DNA of 64,000 bases from DASRHY01 sp035650275 (GCA_035650275.1 DASRHY010000196.1:1-64000); one strand, 5' to 3'; shown: positions 1 to 8,530, counted from the first letter of the stretch. Numbers and translations are program-made. Notes: generated from the sequence alone by a model not told the origin.

Positions 1-224
1 TGGTGGAACTCGTTCGGCGGGTCACCGAACGCCTTCACGATCAGCGGCGCGAAGATCGCCATCAAGATCAACAGGATGATCACGATGCCGCCGGCGATCG
101 CGACCTTGTCCCGCTTCAGCCGCATCCACGCGATCTGACCGGGCGATCGACCCTCGATCTCGTTCACAGCGAGGTCGGCGACGCTGGGTGAAGTCTGAGG
201 CGGCTCTCCTGGCCTGATACTCAC
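1..224 (-). CDS. ABC transporter permease, DppC/OppC type, N-terminus only
   Basis: Inner-membrane permease of a binding-protein-dependent peptide or nickel-type ABC importer; the gene runs off the left edge, so only about 74 N-terminal residues are visible. The reverse strand from a GTG at 224 reads a cytoplasmic leader with the motif RSPGQIAWMRLKRDKVA, then one hydrophobic helix of about 20 residues and a loop with FGDPPNEF. This is the usual start of DppC-like subunits (OppC N-terminal domain). A GGAGGG ribosome site lies 5 bases upstream of the GTG. The gene is divergent from the ArsR-type regulator that starts at 512. The substrate cannot be judged from this fragment. Confidence 0.8.
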   Translation of the reverse strand, partial: MSIRPGEPPQTSPSVADLAVNEIEGRSPGQIAWMRLKRDKVAIAGGIVIILLILMAIFAPLIVKAFGDPPNEFH

Positions 225-494
225 ACAATCCCTCCACTCGGGTCGGCCAGAGTCCGCCGCTGTGGCTCGCTGCGGTCCCGTCCAACTCATGGGTGAGTCA
301 TGTCGGTGCGCTTTCACCTCACGGCGTCCTCGCCCCAGCCCGGATCATCGTGAGTTGTCTCTGTCCACACCCGCAACGATTCGATTGGGACCGAATAATC
401 CTTCCGACCCCCGATGCCTGGGGAGGCGTGCGCCCGCGACCAGAAGTCCGTAAGGATTCGTTGACAACCGAATGCTCGGGTCCGGCGGGGTCTC

Positions 495-512
495 TCGTTA
501 GCCTGACTAAGG
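495..512 (+). promoter_or_regulatory. Putative -10 element giving a leaderless mRNA
   Basis: TAGCCT at 499-504 fits the actinobacterial TANNNT -10 pattern and would put the transcription start at 511-512, exactly on the GTG of the ArsR-type gene. No Shine-Dalgarno sequence is seen before that GTG, which fits leaderless translation. This is inference from spacing. The rest of 225-511, the divergent region, shows no other clear site. Confidence 0.35.
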
Positions 513-1537
513 TGATCGAGTTCAGGCTGGATGTGGACACGCTCGGGCGGACCCGGTTCGGGTACTCGCCGATGGCTGAGCTTGCATGCAGCGTACGTGC
601 GCTCGGGGCACCGAGTGTCGGCCACGTCCTGCGGCCCTGGCTGCAGGAGACACAGTGCAGGCTTGACCGTGTTGACCTCGACTTGTTGCGAGCGGTGGCG
701 CCACCAGGTCACGTGGCAGCGGACTTTCTCTTCCCGTGGTCAGTCGATCCGAAGATCACCATTGACCGACAGCTGACGGCCCTCGCGGGGTCAGCGCCTG
801 AACGGCTCTGGGCGGATCTGAAGATGGTGTGGGGCGGCGATGGCCGTATGCCTGCCTCGCTGGTGCGGTTGAGGGAGGAAGGCGCGGCCGGATGTCGGCA
901 CCTCGCTGATGTCCTCTCGGAGTATTGGGCCATCGCCATCGAGCCGTACTGGTACCGGATCCGCGCCGTGATCGACGATGACGTTGCCTACAGGGCGGGC
1001 CGGGTCCTGGCCGGCGGACTGTACGAACTGCTGTCCGACCTGCACCCAGAGGTGACACTGAGAGATCAGGCGCTGCTCATCGACAAGCCGCAGCACGCCG
1101 ACGCAACGTACAGCGATGCCACGCTCACCTTGGTGCCATCGGTGTTCGTCTGGCCGAACCTGATGGTCGGGCAGGACGAACGCGGGCAGGTCGACATCAC
1201 GTTTCCCGCACGCGGCGTCGGCCGTGTGTGGGAGGGACTGTCGAGTGTCGAGTCAGCAGAACCAGCAGAGTCAGAAGGTGATGCGCTCGGAGCCTTGGTT
1301 GGCCGGGCTCGTGCAGCCATACTCGCCCGACTTGACGTGCCCATGACGACAACTGCGCTCGCCCGTGAGCTGGGCCAGAGTGCCGGCACGGTCAGCACGC
1401 ACCTGTCGATCCTACGAGCCTGCGGCTTGCTGACTTCGTGGCGCGCAGGTCGCAGCGTCCTGTATCGACGGACACCGCTGGCCGCCTCGGTCTTGGCCGC
1501 CTCCGGCTCACCCATATCGGATGAGCAACTCGCATGA
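512..1537 (+). CDS. ArsR-family winged-helix transcriptional regulator
   Basis: Probable DNA-binding repressor of 341 residues. The last third (about residues 255-335) is an ArsR/SmtB-type winged helix: alanine-rich helix, TTTALARELGQSAGTVSTHL recognition helix-turn-helix, then the wing (WRAGRSVLYRR). The N-terminal two thirds form a long domain seen in actinobacterial ArsR-like regulators (DUF5937 type) of unknown ligand. The open frame extends upstream to 293, but that part is unlike a protein start; I prefer GTG 512, where the family usually begins (VIEFRLD). It is divergent from the ABC permease and may control it. No metal-binding cysteine motif is visible, so a metal sensor is unlikely. 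Confidence 0.75.
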   Translation: MIEFRLDVDTLGRTRFGYSPMAELACSVRALGAPSVGHVLRPWLQETQCRLDRVDLDLLRAVAPPGHVAADFLFPWSVDPKITIDRQLTALAGSAPERLWADLKMVWGGDGRMPASLVRLREEGAAGCRHLADVLSEYWAIAIEPYWYRIRAVIDDDVAYRAGRVLAGGLYELLSDLHPEVTLRDQALLIDKPQHADATYSDATLTLVPSVFVWPNLMVGQDERGQVDITFPARGVGRVWEGLSSVESAEPAESEGDALGALVGRARAAILARLDVPMTTTALARELGQSAGTVSTHLSILRACGLLTSWRAGRSVLYRRTPLAASVLAASGSPISDEQLA

Positions 1538-1658
1538 CTCGACGCCTTCCGCACGCTAGCCGGCCGCGCAGGTGGCCTACGACCGAATTCGTGCATGCTC
1601 CTGATGTCCTTACATTCTCGAGACTGGATCGCTCGCTAGGTAATGGAGGAGCAAGCGC

Positions 1659-1691
1659 GGGGCGGGGTGACGCAAGGCGTCATCCCGCCCC
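1659..1691. terminator. Stem-loop in the 1538-1787 intergenic region
   Basis: A 15-base-pair stem (1659-1673 with 1677-1691, one G-T pair) closes a three-base loop. There is no T-run, as is common for actinobacterial terminators. It probably ends transcription of the ArsR-type gene 120 bases upstream, or insulates the next gene. The remaining intergenic sequence shows nothing else recognisable. Confidence 0.45.
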
Positions 1692-1787
1692 ACCCCGATA
1701 GGGCGGCTAACGTCGAGGCTGATCGCAGTGCTGCCCAGGTAGCATCGACAAGCAGGGACAGCACTCAAGCGCGGAGACCGTCGCCGA

Positions 1788-2387
1788 ATGTCCAGCCCTC
1801 CATCTGACCAGTGGGACATGCCCGATGCGTGGCTGCTGGCGGCGATCGCGACGGCGCGGCCCGACACTGCCGGTGATGGTGCCACCCTGACGGAGGTGCT
1901 GTCGGCCGCCGAAGGGATCAACCGCGCGACCCCGACCCGAGATGAGACCGAACTGGCGATTCGGCGCCTGCTCGGTACGGGCCTGATCTCAGTGGACCGC
2001 ACCGCCGACCAGTTCCGTTTGACCGAGGCTGGCCGGCAGGTTGTACGCCGATGGCGCCACGGACTGTTCGGTTGGATCGACGCACTACCCCCGGCACTGC
2101 GCAGGCTTGGACCCCCGCAACCAGCCGAGTGGTCGTTGCCGCGCAGTGCCTACAACCAGGCCGTCGAGCAGGTCCTGCAGGCGGGGTGGCTGGCCGCCGT
2201 ACGCTCCTCGCCAGCCGTGCGCCGGCACGGACCCGTACATCCAGCCGAACTAGGACAGTGGCCGCCGGGTACCTACGAGCAGGCCCTGCAGGCCTACGAG
2301 CGGGCAAGGAATGCCTACGAGCACGCCCTGCAGGTATACGAGCAGGAACGGCAGGCCCGTCGGAAGTCCGCGAAACGCCGGTCGTAG
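1788..2387 (+). CDS. Hypothetical protein with winged-helix-like N-terminus and C-terminal repeats
   Basis: I do not recognise a named family. Residues about 10-90 look like a winged helix: ELAIRRLLGTGLISVD, then DQFRLTEAGRQVVRRW, the pattern of a PadR/MarR-like wing. The second half contains a degenerate duplication: ALRRLGPPQPAEW...SAYNQAVEQ (about 103-127) matches AVRRHGPVHPAEL...GTYEQALQ (about 143-167). It ends in a helical, charged tail with repeated AYE/VYE units and a basic end (RRKSAKRRS). It could be a regulator or a DNA-associated protein. The next gene begins 32 bases downstream with its own perfect ribosome site. Confidence 0.5.
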   Translation: MSSPPSDQWDMPDAWLLAAIATARPDTAGDGATLTEVLSAAEGINRATPTRDETELAIRRLLGTGLISVDRTADQFRLTEAGRQVVRRWRHGLFGWIDALPPALRRLGPPQPAEWSLPRSAYNQAVEQVLQAGWLAAVRSSPAVRRHGPVHPAELGQWPPGTYEQALQAYERARNAYEHALQVYEQERQARRKSAKRRS

Positions 2388-2419
2388 CCAGCGCACGATT
2401 GAGTAATAGGAGGTGACCG

Positions 2420-2794
2420 GTGAAGTATCTGGTTCTGATCTACGGCAACCCGATGTCCCGGGGGATCTGGGAGCGGCTCACCGAGGAACAGCGGGCCGCA
2501 GGTCTGCAGGCGTACACCGAGCTGACCGAGTCGCTCGCCGCGTCCGGTGAGCTGATCGTGACCGAGGCGCTGGCCGACCCGTCGGCGGGCAAGCGGGTGA
2601 CCGTCCAGGACGGCAAGGCGATGACGACGGACGGGCCGTTCGCGGAGGTGAAGGAGCACCTGGCCGGGTTCTACCTGGTCGACTGCGACAGCGTGGAGCG
2701 GGCGGTCGAGGTGGCATCCCGGGTGCCGGAGGCGGAGTTCGGGATGGTCGAGGTCCGGCCGGTGCTGAGCCTCAGCGACCTCGGGAGCCTGTGA
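2420..2794 (+). CDS. YCII-related (DGPF-domain) protein
   Basis: Small alpha/beta barrel-type protein of 124 residues. It starts MKYLVLIYGNP and carries the DGPF signature as TTDGPFAEVKEHLAGFYLVD (about 70-89), typical of the YCII/DGPF family. A perfect AGGAGGTGA ribosome site precedes the ATG. Its stop overlaps the GTG of the sigma factor by four bases. In ECF42 loci the DGPF protein is the constant partner of the sigma factor, taking the place of an anti-sigma factor. Its biochemical activity is not known; the coupling implies a joint role in the response. Confidence 0.9.
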   Translation: MKYLVLIYGNPMSRGIWERLTEEQRAAGLQAYTELTESLAASGELIVTEALADPSAGKRVTVQDGKAMTTDGPFAEVKEHLAGFYLVDCDSVERAVEVASRVPEAEFGMVEVRPVLSLSDLGSL

Positions 2795-3993
2795 CGACCG
2801 CTGAGATCGAGGGACTGCTCCGGGACCTGGCGCCGCAGGTGCTCGGCACCCTGGTCCGCCGGCACGGCGGGTTCGACACCTGCGAGGACGCGGTCCAGGA
2901 GGCGCTGCTGGCGGCCGCGGTGCAGTGGCCGCGTGACGGCGTACCGGCCAACCCGCGCGGCTGGCTGGTCACGGTCGCGTCCCGCCGGCTGATCGAGCTG
3001 TTCCGCAGCGAGGCCGCTCGCCGCCGGCGGGAGGAGACGGTGGCCGTGCAGGAGCCACCCGACCCGGACCCTGCGCCGGCCGTCGACGACACGCTCACGC
3101 TGCTGATGCTGTGCTGCCACCCGTCGCTCACCCAGGTCTCCCAGGTCGCGCTGACCCTGCGCGCGGTCGGCGGTCTGACCACCGCCGAGATCGCCCGTGC
3201 GCTTCTGGTGCCCGAGGCAACGGTCGCGCAGCGGATCAGCCGCGCGAAGCAGCGGATCAAGGCGGACGGGGCCGAGTTCCGGCTGCCGCCGGACGCGGAG
3301 CGCGCGGAACGGGTCGCGGCGGTGCTGCGGGTGCTGTACCTGATCTTCAACGAGGGCTACACCGCCAGCTCCGGCGCAGCGCTGCAGCGGGTCGAGCTGT
3401 CCACGGAGGCGATCCGGCTCGCCCGGCAGCTGCACGAGCGCCTGCCGGACGACGGCGAGGTGACCGGGTTGCTCGCGCTGATGCTGCTCACCGACGCCCG
3501 CCGCCCGGCGCGGACCCGGCCGGACGGCGGGCTGGTCCCGCTGGCCGAGCAGGACCGCGGTTTGTGGGACACGGCCGCGATCGCCGAAGGCATCGCGCTG
3601 GTCACCGGCGCGCTGGCCAGCACCGCGATCGGTCCGTACCAGCTGCAGGCGGCGATCGCGGCGGTGCACGACGAGGCCACCCGCGCCGGCGACACCGACT
3701 GGCAGCAGATCCTGACCCTGTACGACCTGCTCGCCGGCATCGCGCCGGGCCCGATGATCACGCTGAACCGGGTCGTGGCCTACGCGATGGTGCACGGTCC
3801 GCGGGCAGGCCTCGACCGGCTCGCCGAGGCGGAGGACGATCCCGCCCTGGCCGGGCACTACCGGCTCGCCGCGGTGCGGGCGCACCTGCTCGACCTGGCC
3901 GGAGACCGCGCGGCCGCGCGCCAGCAGTACGCGCTGGCCGCGCGTCGTACCCTCAGCCTGCCCGAGCGCCGCTACCTCGAGTCCCGCGCCTGA
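2791..3993 (+). CDS. ECF RNA polymerase sigma factor, ECF42 group
   Basis: Alternative sigma factor of 400 residues. Region 2 lies at about 10-85 (CEDAVQEALLAAAVQWP, then NPRGWLVTVASRRLIE) and region 4 at about 105-165 (GLTTAEIARALLVPEATVAQRISRAKQRI). It is followed by the long C-terminal extension of the ECF42 group (DUF6596 plus TPR-like helices), which includes VLYLIFNEGYTAS and a TLNRVVAYAMVHGP segment. The extension makes it twice the size of ordinary ECF factors and is thought to regulate activity. The four-base GTGA overlap with the YCII gene indicates translational coupling. It converges on lon with a five-base gap. Confidence 0.92.
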   Translation: MTTAEIEGLLRDLAPQVLGTLVRRHGGFDTCEDAVQEALLAAAVQWPRDGVPANPRGWLVTVASRRLIELFRSEAARRRREETVAVQEPPDPDPAPAVDDTLTLLMLCCHPSLTQVSQVALTLRAVGGLTTAEIARALLVPEATVAQRISRAKQRIKADGAEFRLPPDAERAERVAAVLRVLYLIFNEGYTASSGAALQRVELSTEAIRLARQLHERLPDDGEVTGLLALMLLTDARRPARTRPDGGLVPLAEQDRGLWDTAAIAEGIALVTGALASTAIGPYQLQAAIAAVHDEATRAGDTDWQQILTLYDLLAGIAPGPMITLNRVVAYAMVHGPRAGLDRLAEAEDDPALAGHYRLAAVRAHLLDLAGDRAAARQQYALAARRTLSLPERRYLESRA

Positions 3994-3998
3994 TGTCC

Positions 3999-6392
3999 TC
4001 AGGCCGCGGCGGCCTCCGCGACGGTGGCCGGCTCCAGGGCCAGGTCGAGGACCTCGCGGACGTCGCTCACCGGGTGCACGGTGAGCTGGTCGCGCACCTC
4101 GTCCGGTACGTCGTCCAGGTCCGGCTCGTTGCGCTGCGGGATCAGCACCGTGGTGATACCGGCCCGGTGCGCGGCGAGCAGCTTCTGCTTCACCCCGCCG
4201 ATCGGCAGCACCCGCCCGGTCAGCGACACCTCACCGGTCATCGCCACGTCGGACCGGACCTGCCGGCCGGACAGCAGCGACGCCAGTGCGGTGGTCATCG
4301 TGACCCCGGCGCTCGGGCCGTCCTTCGGGATCGCGCCGGCGGGCACGTGGACGTGCACGCCGCGCTCCTTCAGGTCCGACACCGGCAGCTCCAGCTCGGC
4401 GCCGTGCGAGCGAAGGTACGACAGCGCGATCTGCGCCGACTCCTTCATCACGTCACCAAGCTGCCCGGTCAGCGTCAGCCCGCTGGCGCCCGACTCGGCA
4501 TCGGCCAGCGACGCCTCGACGAACAGCACGTCGCCACCCGTCCCGGTGACGGCCAGTCCGGTCGCCACGCCCGGCACCGCCGTACGCTGCGCGGTCTCCG
4601 GGGTGTGGTGCGGCCGGCCGAGGTAGTCGACCAGCGAGTCCGAGTCGATTGCCACCGGCAACGACGCGTCGTCGAGCGCCACCCGCGCGGTGACCTTGCG
4701 GAGTGCCCGCGCGATCGACCGCTCCAGACCGCGTACGCCGGCCTCGCGGGTGTACTCGGTCGCCAGCCGGCGCAGCGCGTCCTCGCCGAAGCTCACGTCG
4801 GACGCCCCCAGCCCTGCCCGCTCCAGCTGCCGTGGCAGCAGGTGGTCGCGCGCGATGATGACCTTCTCGTCCTCGGTGTACCCGTCGAGCGTAACCAGCT
4901 CCATCCGGTCCAGCAGCGGTGCCGGGATCTGCTCCAGCACGTTCGCCGTGGCGAGGAACAGTACGTCGGACAGGTCCAGCTCGACCTCCAGGTAGTGGTC
5001 CCGGAAGGTGTGGTTCTGTGCCGGGTCGAGCACCTCGAGCAGCGCGGCGGTCGGGTCGCCCCGGTAGTCCGCGCCGAGCTTGTCGACCTCGTCCAGCAGC
5101 ACCACCGGGTTCATCGAACCGGCCTCGCGGATGGCCCGGACGATCCGGCCCGGCAGCGCACCGACGTACGTCCGCCGGTGTCCGCGGATCTCGGCCTCGT
5201 CCCGGACCCCGCCGAGTGCGACCCGGACGAACTTGCGGCCCATCGCCCGCGCGACCGACTCGCCCAGTGAGGTCTTGCCGACCCCGGGCGGACCGGCCAG
5301 CGCCAGCACCGCGCCGCTGCGTCGGCCCGACACCACGCCGAGCCCGCGCTCGTCGCGGCGCTTCCGCACCGCCAGGTACTCGATGATCCGGTCCTTCACG
5401 TCGGACAGTCCGGCGTGGTCGGCGTCCAGGATCGCCCGCGCCTCCGCGATGTCGTACGCGTCTTCTGTCCGGGTGCTCCACGGGAGCTCGAGCACGGTGT
5501 CCAGCCAGGTTCGGATCCAGCCGCTGTCCGGCGACTGGTCCGAGGACCGCTCCAGCTTGTCCACCTCGCGCAGCGCCGCTTCCCGGACCTTCTCGGGCAG
5601 GTCGGCCTCCTCGACGCGGAGCCGGTAGTCGTCCTCCTCCGAGGACGCGTCGCCGTTCAGCTCGGCGAGCTCCTTGCGGACCGCCTCCAGCTGCCGGCGG
5701 AGCAGGAACTCCCGTTGCTGCTTGTCGACGCCGTCCTGGACCTCCTTGCGGATGGTCTCGGCGACGTCCTGCTCGGCGATGTGCTCCTTCACCCAGCCCA
5801 GTACCAGCCTCAGCCGCTCGGTGACGTCCAGCGTCTCCAGCAGCTGCTGCTTCTGGCCGCGGGTCAGGTACGACGCGTAGCCGACCTGGTCTGCGACCCG
5901 GCCCGGCGCGTCGATGCCCTCGACCACTTCGGCGATCTGCCACATGCCGCGCTCGTGCAGGGTGCCGACCAGCAGGTGCTTCAGCTCGGTGGCCAGCTCA
6001 CGGGCCTTGGCGTCGACACCGATGTCGTCGGCGACCGGCGTCGCCTCGACCCAGAGTGCGGCGCCGGGCCCGGTCGTACCGGTGCCGATGCTCATCCGGC
6101 CGGTGGCGCGGACCACGGCACCGCGGTTGCCGTTCGGGAGCCGGCCGAGCTGCTCGATCGTGGCCTGGGTACCGATGCCGCCGTAACGGCCGTCGGACCG
6201 GGGCACCAGCAGCAGCTCCGCGGCGCCGGCAGACCGGATGCCGGGCACGGCGGACCGGGCGTCGGCGGCTGCCCGGGCCGCGTCCACCGCGGCACGGACC
6301 TCGGGTTCGGACAGGTCGAGCGGAACGACCATGCCGGGGAGGACGACCTCGTCGTCCAGCGGCAGGACCGGAAGGCTTATGGGTTGACTCAT
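3999..6392 (-). CDS. lon: ATP-dependent Lon protease
   Basis: Cytosolic AAA+ serine protease of 797 residues that degrades misfolded and regulatory proteins. The order is an N-terminal substrate-binding domain starting ISLPVLPLDDEVVLPGM, a coiled middle region, Walker A GPPGVGKTS at about 363-371, Walker B VVLLDEVDKL, and a C-terminal protease domain with KDGPSAGVTM (catalytic Ser about 692) and GGVKQKLLAA (catalytic Lys about 734). Length is normal for Lon. A HAIR operator upstream predicts repression by HspR and heat-shock induction, as known for Streptomyces lon. It is convergent with the ECF42 gene. Confidence 0.97.
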   Translation of the reverse strand: MSQPISLPVLPLDDEVVLPGMVVPLDLSEPEVRAAVDAARAAADARSAVPGIRSAGAAELLLVPRSDGRYGGIGTQATIEQLGRLPNGNRGAVVRATGRMSIGTGTTGPGAALWVEATPVADDIGVDAKARELATELKHLLVGTLHERGMWQIAEVVEGIDAPGRVADQVGYASYLTRGQKQQLLETLDVTERLRLVLGWVKEHIAEQDVAETIRKEVQDGVDKQQREFLLRRQLEAVRKELAELNGDASSEEDDYRLRVEEADLPEKVREAALREVDKLERSSDQSPDSGWIRTWLDTVLELPWSTRTEDAYDIAEARAILDADHAGLSDVKDRIIEYLAVRKRRDERGLGVVSGRRSGAVLALAGPPGVGKTSLGESVARAMGRKFVRVALGGVRDEAEIRGHRRTYVGALPGRIVRAIREAGSMNPVVLLDEVDKLGADYRGDPTAALLEVLDPAQNHTFRDHYLEVELDLSDVLFLATANVLEQIPAPLLDRMELVTLDGYTEDEKVIIARDHLLPRQLERAGLGASDVSFGEDALRRLATEYTREAGVRGLERSIARALRKVTARVALDDASLPVAIDSDSLVDYLGRPHHTPETAQRTAVPGVATGLAVTGTGGDVLFVEASLADAESGASGLTLTGQLGDVMKESAQIALSYLRSHGAELELPVSDLKERGVHVHVPAGAIPKDGPSAGVTMTTALASLLSGRQVRSDVAMTGEVSLTGRVLPIGGVKQKLLAAHRAGITTVLIPQRNEPDLDDVPDEVRDQLTVHPVSDVREVLDLALEPATVAEAAAA

Positions 6393-6427
6393 CGTGATGC
6401 ATCCTCGTCGTCAGGAACTCAGAGAGA

Positions 6428-6448
6428 GTTGAGTTACATGGACTCAAG
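6428..6448 (-). promoter_or_regulatory. HAIR operator (HspR binding site) in front of lon
   Basis: GTTGAGT-N7-ACTCAAG on the + strand reads CTTGAGT-N7-ACTCAAC towards lon. It matches the HspR-associated inverted repeat CTTGAGT-N7-ACTCAAG in 13 of 14 positions. A further pair, AACTCA at 6416-6421 and TGAGTT at 6430-6435, overlaps it and may extend the bound region. HspR itself is not in this window. Confidence 0.85.
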
Positions 6449-6563
6449 GCGCTGGCGGCCCGCTTTGTTCCCGGCCGATATATCGCTGACAGCGAACACT
6501 GCTGCCGATGAGTTTCGCGTGGTAGGCCAGTCGGTACGGGGATACGACCGGAAGGAGCCAACC

Positions 6564-6947
6564 ATGTTCGGCAGCACCAAGGCGTTCAGCGGTTTCTCGA
6601 CGAACGACATCGAGGCCACCAGGGCGTTCTACAGCGACACGCTCGGGATCAAGGTCACCGAGGAGTACGGCATGCTCACGCTGCATCTCGACGATGGCGC
6701 CCGGCCCACCCTGGTCTACCCGAAGGACGACCACGAGCCCGCGACGTACACGATCCTGAACTTCCCGGTCGACGACATCGACGCCGCCGTCGACGCGTTG
6801 GCCGCGAAGGGCGTCGAGTTCGCCAAGTACCAGGGCTCGCCGCAGGACGAGAAGGGCGTGATGCGCGGCAAGCAGCAGAACATGGGTCCGGACATCGCGT
6901 GGTTCACCGACCCCGGCGGCAACATCCTCTCCGTCCTGTCCGAGTGA
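6564..6947 (+). CDS. VOC (glyoxalase/bleomycin-resistance-like) family protein
   Basis: Single-domain protein of 127 residues with the paired beta-alpha-beta-beta-beta modules of the vicinal oxygen chelate fold. The first module begins AFSGFSTNDIEATRAFYSDT and the second contains FPVDDIDAAVDALAAKGVEF. It ends DIAWFTDPGGNILSVL, the usual C-terminal strand. ATG 6564 is preceded by GGAAGGAG. No second domain or specific metal-site triad allows a substrate call; family members include dioxygenases, isomerases and drug-binding proteins. It is followed by a large inverted repeat and then the GH125 gene. Confidence 0.85.
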   Translation: MFGSTKAFSGFSTNDIEATRAFYSDTLGIKVTEEYGMLTLHLDDGARPTLVYPKDDHEPATYTILNFPVDDIDAAVDALAAKGVEFAKYQGSPQDEKGVMRGKQQNMGPDIAWFTDPGGNILSVLSE

Positions 6948-6986
6948 CGACGCGCCCGCCACCAGCCTCCTGGCCGGGTACGCCTA

Positions 6987-7033
6987 GGTCGTATACCGGT
7001 TCCGGTAAGACATACCGGAACCGGTATACGACC
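6987..7033. promoter_or_regulatory. Perfect 21-bp inverted repeat before the GH125 gene
   Basis: Arms 6987-7007 and 7013-7033 are exact reverse complements around a five-base AGACA centre. Each arm itself contains a near-palindrome, TACCGG-NN-CCGGTA. It may be a double operator for a sugar-responsive repressor of the mannosidase gene 90 bases downstream, or the terminator hairpin of the VOC gene. The nested symmetry favours an operator; the absence of a T-run is neutral in this GC-rich context. Confidence 0.5.
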
Positions 7034-7122
7034 CGGGTGTCAGCCGTTGGCCGTGGTCAGCGTCATCAGCTCCTTGGACAGCGGCGCCGCGCGGGTGTGC
7101 GGGGGAGGAGGAGGTCAACTCG

Positions 7123-8448
7123 ATGAGCGAAACGTTTCAACGTACCGACCCGTGGGTGGCGCCGCAGTCGCTGTCCGACCTCGCCTCCGATGTACGGCGT
7201 GCCCTCGGGGACCATCCGGCCGCGGCACTGGTCGCGGACTGCCTGACCAACACCTGGACCACGACGATGCGCTGGTCGTCGCACGGCGACGGCGACGTGT
7301 TCGTCGCCACCGGCGACATCGATGCGATGTGGCTGCGGGACAGTACCGCGCAGGTCCGGCCGTACCTGGCCGTCGCGGGCGCGGACGAGCAGGTGGCGGA
7401 CGCACTCGCCGGCGTGTCGCGACGGCAGGTCCGGTGTGTGCTCACCGACCCGTACGCGAACGCGTTCAACGACGGGCCGGACGGCCGGCACGGTGACGAG
7501 GACGTGCCCGAGCCGGGTCCGTGGGTATGGGAGCGCAAGTACGAGGTCGACTCGCTCGCGGCGGTGCTGCAGCTCGCGTATGCGCTGTGGCGGGCGACCG
7601 GGCGGACCGACCACCTCGGGCCGGAGTTCGGTGAGGCCGCCCGGACGATCATCGGTCTGTGGCGGCTGGAGCAGCAGCACGGGAGCTCGTCGTACCGATT
7701 CACCCGCTTCGGGATGTGGGCGCACGACTCGCTGCCCGACGAGGGTCGGGGTGCGCCGGTCGGGTTCACGGGTATGACCTGGTCGGCGTTCCGGCCCAGT
7801 GACGATCGTTGCGAGCACCACTACCTGGTGCCGTCGAACGCGCTCGCCTCGGTCGCGCTGAACGGCCTGGCCGAGCTGGCCCGCACCGTGCTCGATGACG
7901 AGATGCTGGCGACGAACAGCGAGCGGCTGGCGGACGAGATCGACGCCGGGATCCGCGCCCGGGGCATCGGGGGCGACATCTTCGCCTACGAGGTCGACGG
8001 GCTCGGGCACAAGCTGGTCGCGGACGACGCGAACCTGCCCAGCCTGCTGTCGCTGCCGTTCGTCGGCTGGTGCGCTGCCGACGACCCGCGCTACCTGGCG
8101 ACCCGGGCGGCGGTGCTCTCCGAGCGCAACCCCTGGTACTTCTCCGGAAAGCACGCCAGCGGTATCGGCAGTGCGCACACGCCGGCCGAGCATGTCTGGC
8201 CGCTGGCCATCGCCGCCGCCGGCCTGACCGCCGCGGACCCGCAGGAACAGACCGCCGCGCTGGAGCTGCTCGCCACCACCACCGGTGGTACCGGGCTGAT
8301 GCACGAGAGCTTCCACGTCGACGATCCGGGCACCTTCACCCGGGCCTGGTTCGGCTGGGCGAACGCGATGTTCGCCGAGCTGGCGATGGCCGTCATCGGT
8401 ACCCGGCTGACCGACCTCTTCCCGAGGCGGGCAGAAGCCCGCCGCTGA
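7123..8448 (+). CDS. GH125 metal-independent exo-alpha-1,6-mannosidase-like glycoside hydrolase
   Basis: Predicted cytosolic glycosidase of 441 residues releasing terminal mannose from alpha-1,6-linked mannosides. Family signatures are GDIDAMWLRDSTAQVRPYL (about 65-83), PYANAFNDGP (about 109-118), WERKYEVDSLAAVLQLAY (about 131-148) and a C-terminal FHVDDPGTFTRAWFGWANAMF. Full length, with no signal peptide. ATG 7123 follows GGAGGAGG. No transporter or other mannoside gene is adjacent in the window, so it appears as a single gene under its own operator candidates. The family is confident; the exact substrate is inferred from the family. Confidence 0.9.
   Translation: MSETFQRTDPWVAPQSLSDLASDVRRALGDHPAAALVADCLTNTWTTTMRWSSHGDGDVFVATGDIDAMWLRDSTAQVRPYLAVAGADEQVADALAGVSRRQVRCVLTDPYANAFNDGPDGRHGDEDVPEPGPWVWERKYEVDSLAAVLQLAYALWRATGRTDHLGPEFGEAARTIIGLWRLEQQHGSSSYRFTRFGMWAHDSLPDEGRGAPVGFTGMTWSAFRPSDDRCEHHYLVPSNALASVALNGLAELARTVLDDEMLATNSERLADEIDAGIRARGIGGDIFAYEVDGLGHKLVADDANLPSLLSLPFVGWCAADDPRYLATRAAVLSERNPWYFSGKHASGIGSAHTPAEHVWPLAIAAAGLTAADPQEQTAALELLATTTGGTGLMHESFHVDDPGTFTRAWFGWANAMFAELAMAVIGTRLTDLFPRRAEARR
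7129..7138. promoter_or_regulatory. GAAACGTTTC palindrome at GH125 codons 3-6
   Basis: Perfect 10-base palindrome inside the first codons of the mannosidase gene. AAACGTTT cores are typical of LacI/GalR operators, so it may act as a roadblock operator together with the upstream inverted repeat. The match could be chance. Confidence 0.3.
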
Positions 8449-8530
8449 GCAATCTTCCGAACACCGGCCCATCCGCGCGGCGGAGGGCTCCGAAGCATGA
8501 CTGTCGTCCAGTTCCAGGGAGGGACCAGTC

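Noticed and set aside
293..511. N-terminal extension of the ArsR-type frame up to 293
   Set aside because: The extra 73 residues are unlike protein (Arg/Pro/Ser-rich, promoter-like DNA), and the homologous part begins at GTG 512.
1610..2002. Minus-strand ORF of 130 codons overlapping the winged-helix gene
   Set aside because: Ser/Arg-rich, overlaps a better-supported gene and the intergenic stem-loop, with no ribosome site.
3111..5270. 719-codon open frame across the sigma factor and lon
   Set aside because: Alternative-frame shadow of two real convergent genes; the product is an Arg/Gly/Ala-rich low-complexity string.
6987..7033. Insertion-sequence terminal repeat
   Set aside because: Arms are five bases apart with no transposase or target duplication; a hairpin or operator explains it better.
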